A DNA stretch of 39,312 bases from positions 1 to 39,312 of the forward strand of contig JAILIF010000084.1 of NCBI GenBank assembly GCA_024695405.1, read 5' to 3'. The notes under the pieces are model-generated. The model worked only from the letters and a program-made list of their open reading frames with translations. It searched no databases and was not told the DNA's origin. Origin of the DNA: Bacilli bacterium. GTDB lineage: Bacteria > Bacillota_I > Bacilli_A > RFN20 > CAG-826. The position numbers were made by a program, and so were the translations under genes. Below are positions 34,401 to 39,312 of this stretch, piece by piece (positions within the stretch are counted from its first letter, which is position 1; each line of letters begins with the position of its first letter).

Positions 34401-34610
34401 TCTATCAGCGATTACCTTTTCTTCGCCTTCATCGTCTTCATCTTCCGAAGCAAAATTAGGACGAGAAATATCTGCTAGAGCCATTTCTTTAAATACTGGC
34501 TCATCCCCCACATATTTTTCTTCAGGAATTGAATCATTTGTAGAAGAACAGCCTGAAAGTAATAAAAAACCGAAAGCTAGAGCATATAATGGCTTACATT
34601 TTTTATTCAT
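31452..34610 (-). CDS. pulA: Pullulanase type I, surface lipoprotein
   Basis: A 1052-residue GH13 debranching enzyme that hydrolyses alpha-1,6 bonds in pullulan or glycogen-type glucans. The signal peptide ends in the lipobox LLSGC (Cys21), so it is anchored outside. A likely CBM41-type region spans about 70-185 (VILHYVNEENDCLGRAFYIW). A CBM48/E-set domain begins near 325 (ATFKVWAPTAANV). The pullulanase signature YNWGYNP is at 553-559. Catalytic regions are DVVYNH (602-607), GFRFDLMG with D673, GEGW with E702 and the CHDN Asp817. An acidic Asp/Glu stretch (residues 55-64) follows the anchor. AAGGAGG precedes the start. It works upstream of the importer. Confidence 0.94.
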   Translation of the reverse strand: MNKKCKPLYALAFGFLLLSGCSSTNDSIPEEKYVGDEPVFKEMALADISRPNFASEDEDDEGEEKVIADRVILHYVNEENDCLGRAFYIWCPGVDGTEYNADDISRGFITYESDGSGMTIDLDLASENSPFHELYGTSTLMYIIKFRKQGANENWGGQSEDVELRYADFGLDANNTCEVWCTPAAGGGIAQFDSEEKTKVDGIKLAKFTNFKTINCTMTEKSKTVNWSLYAYDETYYKVKPKDRGAIQKNYLVKQGSSSQKNFDINFTYDAHLNVVYSLVSYDTSSTTGLVKVVNVSYENLYNFVRFTKYYTTKTTDLGMTYDAESGEATFKVWAPTAANVSLLVYSSNTSEAYGGNDSYKGFHMSYTAGGVWALKLKEVKKQPIKNLYYNFQVDNTLGTNVCMDPYATTCGTSGVRGMIYDKADTNPEGWDDLNFPVKWDGLWPFTSTDGTFEDAKLDIETPQELSVYEVHVQDFTGDSSWNSNKGNRNGSYNAFVEKGTKLEGTNITTGFDHLNELGVNAVQFVPVFDADNDESTILKAPGTDEYAGTVKYNWGYNPLNYNCVEGAYCSDPSDGLVRVREFKNMIYQLAHNDAHTRVIMDVVYNHVSSPSASCFNKLMPRYFFRYDENGELYDGSGCHNEFKSEAIMARKYIVDSITMWAKEYRIKGFRFDLMGLIDTKTMKAVKEACYEVDPDIVLYGEGWTSGGFHGGLDPEWGIQSQGTFCCDGLGSQVYTDPDLYNTNKACILGGFNDKGRNALRGGNDQGWGSTSALPGAGFLQSNGSDFFTGAVSQLIYGEHYNVGANPEQTVNYAACHDNWTLTDQLYYTYGDRANHGGSTQNVLRGVETGYAAIFASNGIAFMLGGEELLRSKFVCDADKLETMGENYTKIPKNSYENAYGHLISHNSYNSPLEVNSFKWGNKKSVTLYDGVEIQTNLDDGNNLTKKFKEMIALHAAMPKLDMASCSALKNAGNIVWGGGDSYNNYDALGIQFGDYFIFIAGGRGTYFKNDFSTWDLVFECGVSREDTVGHSINVGNIDVDGSGFACRIYKR

Positions 34611-34647
34611 ACAGTCCTCCTTTTCCTTTTACATTTAATTGCTTGGA

Positions 34648-36060
34648 CTATAGTCCATACTTAATTTTTTTATTATAATTTTCGTCTTTTAGTTTCCATT
34701 CCCAGTTAGGTGAGCCAACTGTTCCTGGATAATTCATACGAGCACTATTATCAAGTCTCATTAAGTCTTGAAGAGGGAATATAGTCATTAATGAAGCAGT
34801 ATTCCAAGTAAAGTCAAACATTGCTTCAAATAAATCTACATCCTCACCAAATTTCTTCTTGAGATATTTGATATTTTCTTCCGGTAAATTTTCTAACCAA
34901 CCTTGAATAGTTTCATTATCATGAGTTCCTGGATATACGATTTGAGTGTCTTTTGATGGATTGGTTTCATCAAATATTGTGAACTCAGTAATATGCATGC
35001 CTGGGAAATTATAATGATCTCTTAGGTCATGAACACCTTGGAATAATTCTCCTAAGTCTTCTGCGATTAAGTTTATGTTTGGATATTTTCTAAATAACTC
35101 ATCGAAGAATTCTGTTCTTGGGCCTATTTCCCATTTGCCTCTTCTTGCGTTTTCATCTTCTGCAGGGATGATGCAATAAGTATCCCATGCTCTAAAATGA
35201 TCTAATCTTAAATAATCACAAGTAGTAGCTAAATAACCAATTCTATGTGTTAAGAATTCAAAATTTTTTTCTTTCATCTTCTTGAAATTGAAGATTGGGG
35301 TTCCCCATAGCTGTCCATCATCACTGAATGCATCTGGTGGACATCCACTAACTAATGTTGGTTCATAATTTTCGTTCATGATGAATTGGTCTTTATTAAG
35401 CCAACAATCAGTTGAATCTATACCTACATAAAATGGGCAATCCGCGATGAGAATTAGTCCTATTTTCTTTAGATATTTTCTAAGTTTTTCATATTGTAAC
35501 TTTGCAATAAATTGACAGAATAAATGGAATTCGCATTCTTCTTCTCCACCTGTAGGGAATTCATTATATTTATGATTATCAAAATAGAATTTCATCTCAG
35601 GAGCCCAAATATTCCAAATTTGATAGTTATTAACTTCTCTAAAGTATATAAATACCGCGAATGGATAAACCCAATGGTTTTCCTTTAAAAACTTCTTATA
35701 TCCTCTAATAGGATGTTTTTTAAATTTAGCAAAAGCTTTTAGCAGATATGGTTTTTTAAATTCCCATACTGCTTGATAGTCGACTTTATCTGATTTAGGC
35801 ATCTTTTTTACACTCTTTAATAGGCCTTTTTTAACAAACCAATTTAAGTCGATATATCTTGGTTCAATTGCTTCACTACAAGTAGACATGTAAGGAGAAT
35901 TACCTGGTCCTACTGGATTAATAGGCAAAACTTGCCAATATTTATATCCTCTTTTTTTAATAGTGTCAGCGAAAACATAGGCACTTTCACCAAAGTCACC
36001 TATTCCTTGCTCTCCTGGTAAGGAAGATATCGCTAACAACACACCATATTTATCTTTCAT
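34648..36060 (-). CDS. malQ: 4-alpha-glucanotransferase (amylomaltase)
   Basis: A 470-residue GH77 enzyme that transfers alpha-1,4-glucan chains between maltodextrins in the cytoplasm. Signatures are the start GVLLAISSLPGEQGIGDFG, the maltose-site QVLPINPVGPGNSPYMS and the catalytic region LRLDHFRAWD with nucleophile Asp287. LIAEDLG carries the acid/base Glu334 and YPGTHDN carries Asp381. No signal peptide is seen, so it acts on imported chains. It is a little shorter than the usual 490-520, since the tail after ARMNYPGTVGSPNWEW is brief. It lies 14 bases after the CBM26 protein and about 37 before the pullulanase. Ribosome binding site is weak. Confidence 0.95.
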   Translation of the reverse strand: MKDKYGVLLAISSLPGEQGIGDFGESAYVFADTIKKRGYKYWQVLPINPVGPGNSPYMSTCSEAIEPRYIDLNWFVKKGLLKSVKKMPKSDKVDYQAVWEFKKPYLLKAFAKFKKHPIRGYKKFLKENHWVYPFAVFIYFREVNNYQIWNIWAPEMKFYFDNHKYNEFPTGGEEECEFHLFCQFIAKLQYEKLRKYLKKIGLILIADCPFYVGIDSTDCWLNKDQFIMNENYEPTLVSGCPPDAFSDDGQLWGTPIFNFKKMKEKNFEFLTHRIGYLATTCDYLRLDHFRAWDTYCIIPAEDENARRGKWEIGPRTEFFDELFRKYPNINLIAEDLGELFQGVHDLRDHYNFPGMHITEFTIFDETNPSKDTQIVYPGTHDNETIQGWLENLPEENIKYLKKKFGEDVDLFEAMFDFTWNTASLMTIFPLQDLMRLDNSARMNYPGTVGSPNWEWKLKDENYNKKIKYGL

Positions 36061-36074
36061 TTAATACACACTTT

Positions 36075-39000
36075 CTACATTTCTCCAGAATAAGAAGTCA
36101 CATGTTCCTCATTAAAAGTGAGAGGATCCGACTCATTCCATTTATAACTCCAATCAGGGTTTTCCACTGAAGGATCCATTCTTACCAATTTACAACCTGT
36201 AAACTGAACATCAGTAGAGAATTTAAACGCTCCATTTATATATTCGCATTCAACCCAAATGCCATTTCCTTGAACTTCACCACCCCAAAGCCAAACATAA
36301 AATTTTGGATTTTGATCAAAATACCATGATGGAAATGGAGAATTGATTGTATAAGTTACAGCAGTTGAAACATTTTCTTCAACAGTAACAACACAAGAAA
36401 CCTTTTTCTCTTTTGGTCCATCTTTATCAACATACACATCAATAGTTGCTTGACCTTCTTTTATACCTTTAATAGAGATTTTATTTCCATTTGTAGTCAC
36501 TTCAACAGTCTCATTATCGCTAGATTCCACTACAAAATTAGTGTTTGCGGTTACTGTAATTTCAGTTGTACTGCCGACTTTTACAGTTTTTGCACTATCG
36601 GAAATAGAAACATCTGGCACAAATTCTGCAAATACACCAGTAGCATATGTGCATTTATAGATGTTTTGTCCTTCACTAGGATGATCAACTTCAGTCCATT
36701 CTGTTTCATTGATTGTCACCATATTAGTGTTATCAGCATCTAAACCTGCAAATGAAATATCATATGTTTTTGCCCAACCATGACTACCATCGATACCAGA
36801 AATAATGCAATTAGTCCAATCACGTTCATTTCTATCAAATGTAATAGCGTATGTATCATGACCTTCACTATTTTTTACAGGTGTCGCAGTTAATGCTTCA
36901 CCAGGGAAATCTCCATTAGATTCAGTAGCGTTCCAAAGATAAACTTTTAAATCGCTCCATAAATAACTATTAGCAAAATAGTATGTTACATAATTAGGTT
37001 CATCTTGAGTTACTGTAACTGTACAAGATTTACTAACTGCGTTTTCACCTGTTCCAACAGTAAGTGTTATTGTTGCAGTTCCAGCTTCTAAAGCAGTTAA
37101 TGTAACATATCCATCATTTAAAGTAGTTTGAACAACACTACTATTTGTGTTTTGAATCGTAATAGTTTTACTTGATACAAAGGAAATATTTTTAGTTACA
37201 TCCTTTTTCATATCAATTGAATAATCACTCAATAAAACATAATCATTAATTATACTTGTTGAATAATCTGCAACTAAATTCTCCTCATCTTCCCAACCAG
37301 TAACGGAGATACAGTTTTTTCCACTATCTAAACTATTGAAAACAATATCCTTAGTCTTTGCATCTTTATTCTTTGTGACATCATGTCCATTAATAACCAT
37401 GCCTTTATAGCCATCTGAATATTTTTGGAATGAAATAGTATAAATCTCTTTGCCGCGTTCATCAGTGCCTAATAAAGTCATACTTACTCCAGGCCATTGA
37501 TTATTATTGTTTTCATCAACATATAAGTAGGCTTTTATATTAGTCCACTCATATTCATTAACAAAGTAATATGTGCATTCAATATCAGCCTCAACGTTAA
37601 CTGTAATAGTCTTAGTAACAGTATGCGTTCCATCTGTAACAGTTGCTGTAAATGTAGCGGTTCCAGCAGATAATCCTTTAATAGTTACACCAGTATCACT
37701 TTCGTTTTGTAATTCAATAACATCATTTCCACTAGTTATTTGATATGCTACGTTTTCACCATTTGTTTTAACAGTAATAGGTACACTAGCACCAACATTA
37801 AATTCAACTGAACTAGCAATGTTTAAATATAATTCATAGAAGTAGAATCCATAAGAAGTAGTCGCGACATTTTCCGCTCCATCTTTCCAACCACTAATTC
37901 GAACACCGTTATTATCTCCAAAGCCAGAGACAAGTATGTTTTCAGTTTGGCATCCACCTTCTTTTCCACTGTCTACACCTGAAATGATGAAACCATCATA
38001 ATTATCAGCGTATCTATTGAAAGTAATTTTATAAATATAATCACCATTGCCGTCTATAAATGAGCGTTCACCTAAAGCAACACCAGGGAAAGGAGCGTTT
38101 TCGGTATGTAAGGCATCATTCCACATGTAAACATGGAGATCGCTCCAATTGTAGTTATTAGCAAAGTAGTAATATACTTCGTAATCTTCAACAACGCTAA
38201 TAGTAATTGAATCTTTAATATTGTCATCAACTTTTGCTGTAATTGTTGCTGTGCCTTCTTTTAAGCCTTTAACAGTAATCTTATTCTCGCCTTTTGTAAC
38301 TTCTACAACTGTATCGTCACTATTAATAATTTCGTATTCAGCATTACTGCTTAAAGGGATATCAGCAGTTTGACCAGTGATAACTTGTTTATTATTTTCT
38401 TCGAAAGAAACATGTGGGCCAAATGGTTCAAATGTGCCATATGAATAACTACATTTATAAATTTTATTTTCACCGACAAAATCAAAATCTTCCCAATTTT
38501 CTTCGGTAATATAAATCATGTTTCCGTTAACATCCATATCGGAGCACAAAATATCTTTAGTTTGTGACCAACCATGTACTTCATCAGTTCCAGAGATAAT
38601 TAAATTGGTATAACCATCACTATAAACTTTGAATGAAAGCGAGTATGTGTTAACGCCATCTTTATTTTTAGTCGAAGCAGCTGAGAACATAACACCAGGG
38701 AACGGTGCATTTTCTCCTTTACTGCCCCATAAATATACTCTTAAACTCTTCCATTGATAATTATTTGCAAAGTAGTATGTTACTTCTCTATCTTCAATAA
38801 CTGTCAAAACTAGTTTTGAGCTAATGAGTTTACCATCTACTTCAATAGATGCATGAATTTCAGCGGTACCAGCCTCTAATCCTTTAACAGTGAAACCATT
38901 TTTACTCTTATTTGATAATTCAACATTACCAGTTCCATTAAAGACGGTATATTCAACGGTTTCTTCGCTTGTATACGTTATTACATCAAGAGTGCCACCA

Positions 39001-39312
39001 ACTAATACATCAGCTTCATTCATAGATAAAGTAATATATCCACCTTCTAAAACATCAGTATCAGGATTAAAGTTACTCATCTTGATGCTTGCTTTTCTTA
39101 CTCCATCACTACCAGCAGAAGGTAATTCAGGAATGCTAAAAGCATTTTGGGTCTTAAATGAAGCTAAAACAATATCATTAGTTTGTAAAAATTCATCATT
39201 ATAATCTTTACCACTAATAATGATTTTTTCATATGGTTTTACATCAGTGTCTATTGTGATTTTATAGATATCATTATAACTTTTATCTTTAAATGTACTT
39301 TCACCCATACTT
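36075..39312 (-). CDS. Secreted starch-binding protein with CBM26 and BIG2 repeats, 5' end missing
   Basis: The frame is open to the right edge, so only the last about 1077 residues are seen; the Met at 39308 is probably internal. Four full CBM26-like starch-binding modules start near visible residues 177, 378, 578 and 774, marked by YYFANNYQW, a YLW/YMW strand and a FPGV/WPGV motif. A partial one lies at the visible start. Each is followed by an about 85-residue BIG2 (bacterial Ig-like) domain ending in motifs such as VKGLEAGTAEI. The period is about 200 residues. The last 95 residues form a different carbohydrate-binding-like module (FYVWLWGGEVQGNGIWVE). No LPXTG or catalytic motif is visible. 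A catalytic domain, such as GH13 amylase, may lie upstream. Confidence 0.9.
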   Translation of the reverse strand, partial: SMGESTFKDKSYNDIYKITIDTDVKPYEKIIISGKDYNDEFLQTNDIVLASFKTQNAFSIPELPSAGSDGVRKASIKMSNFNPDTDVLEGGYITLSMNEADVLVGGTLDVITYTSEETVEYTVFNGTGNVELSNKSKNGFTVKGLEAGTAEIHASIEVDGKLISSKLVLTVIEDREVTYYFANNYQWKSLRVYLWGSKGENAPFPGVMFSAASTKNKDGVNTYSLSFKVYSDGYTNLIISGTDEVHGWSQTKDILCSDMDVNGNMIYITEENWEDFDFVGENKIYKCSYSYGTFEPFGPHVSFEENNKQVITGQTADIPLSSNAEYEIINSDDTVVEVTKGENKITVKGLKEGTATITAKVDDNIKDSITISVVEDYEVYYYFANNYNWSDLHVYMWNDALHTENAPFPGVALGERSFIDGNGDYIYKITFNRYADNYDGFIISGVDSGKEGGCQTENILVSGFGDNNGVRISGWKDGAENVATTSYGFYFYELYLNIASSVEFNVGASVPITVKTNGENVAYQITSGNDVIELQNESDTGVTIKGLSAGTATFTATVTDGTHTVTKTITVNVEADIECTYYFVNEYEWTNIKAYLYVDENNNNQWPGVSMTLLGTDERGKEIYTISFQKYSDGYKGMVINGHDVTKNKDAKTKDIVFNSLDSGKNCISVTGWEDEENLVADYSTSIINDYVLLSDYSIDMKKDVTKNISFVSSKTITIQNTNSSVVQTTLNDGYVTLTALEAGTATITLTVGTGENAVSKSCTVTVTQDEPNYVTYYFANSYLWSDLKVYLWNATESNGDFPGEALTATPVKNSEGHDTYAITFDRNERDWTNCIISGIDGSHGWAKTYDISFAGLDADNTNMVTINETEWTEVDHPSEGQNIYKCTYATGVFAEFVPDVSISDSAKTVKVGSTTEITVTANTNFVVESSDNETVEVTTNGNKISIKGIKEGQATIDVYVDKDGPKEKKVSCVVTVEENVSTAVTYTINSPFPSWYFDQNPKFYVWLWGGEVQGNGIWVECEYINGAFKFSTDVQFTGCKLVRMDPSVENPDWSYKWNESDPLTFNEEHVTSYSGEM

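Noticed and set aside
1-39312. CRISPR array, insertion sequence, prophage or replication origin
   Set aside because: No regularly spaced direct repeats, transposase, integrase, phage structural genes or DnaA-box cluster with dnaA/dnaN was seen.
1-39312. Mycoplasma-type code with TGA as tryptophan
   Set aside because: TGA ends several genes at tight overlaps (10770-10772, 19747-19749), and tryptophans at conserved motifs use TGG.

Overview
This window looks like a chromosomal segment from an AT-rich, Gram-positive-type (low-GC Firmicutes/Bacilli or Mollicutes-related gut lineage) bacterium. The grounds are the base composition, strong AGGAGG ribosome binding sites, a T-box riboswitch in front of tyrS, lipoproteins with a lipobox, and a starch-uptake operon of the MsmEFGK/MalEFG type. 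TGA acts as a stop at several tight gene junctions (for example 10770 and 19747), so the code is the standard bacterial one and not the Mycoplasma one. No insertion sequence, prophage or CRISPR array is visible. The lineage assignment is inference.

Layout. Positions 1-9881 are a leftward, tightly packed gene set: a 1938-residue CvpA-like membrane protein, a single-domain YigZ/IMPACT protein, an Mrp/Nbp35 ATPase, an M24 aminopeptidase and glycerol kinase, with perhaps the start of a further membrane protein at the left edge. Positions 9972-12048 run rightward: a CPBP membrane protease, a TraX-like protein, thioredoxin and tRNA-Gly(TCC). A leftward RhuM-Fic gene (12083-13030) follows, preceded by 564 bases without a gene that look like a structured RNA or a very long regulated leader. 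Next come a HAD phosphatase and RdgB (rightward), a YhhN family protein and an SAH/MTA-deaminase-like amidohydrolase (leftward), a tyrosine T-box with tyrS, a YcxB-like membrane protein, a PHP phosphatase and a BaiN/HI0933-type flavoprotein, and an FNT channel. After these are a UDP-glucose dehydrogenase with an N-terminal helix-turn-helix, a second candidate structured RNA (22957-23084), an ArsB/NhaD-type transporter and a lipoprotein.

Positions 25411-39312 are one leftward starch/maltodextrin operon. In order of transcription it holds a 5'-truncated secreted protein made of repeating CBM26 starch-binding and BIG2 Ig-like modules, MalQ, a lipoprotein pullulanase, a small lipoprotein, a MalE-like binding lipoprotein, MalF- and MalG-like permeases, an MsmK-like ATPase and a small membrane protein. 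A bidirectional terminator at 25360-25389 closes it. The gene order suggests that glucan is captured and debranched at the cell surface, oligosaccharides are imported by the ABC transporter, and they are processed inside by the 4-alpha-glucanotransferase.

Most noteworthy are the gene-free region with a Shine-Dalgarno-sequestering hairpin before RhuM-Fic, whose Fic motif is altered; the giant CvpA-like protein; the HTH-Ugd fusion; the 22957-23084 RNA candidate; a 36-residue tandem duplication at the N-terminus of MalF; a coiled-coil-like insertion in MsmK; and the 200-residue-period CBM26-BIG2 array.
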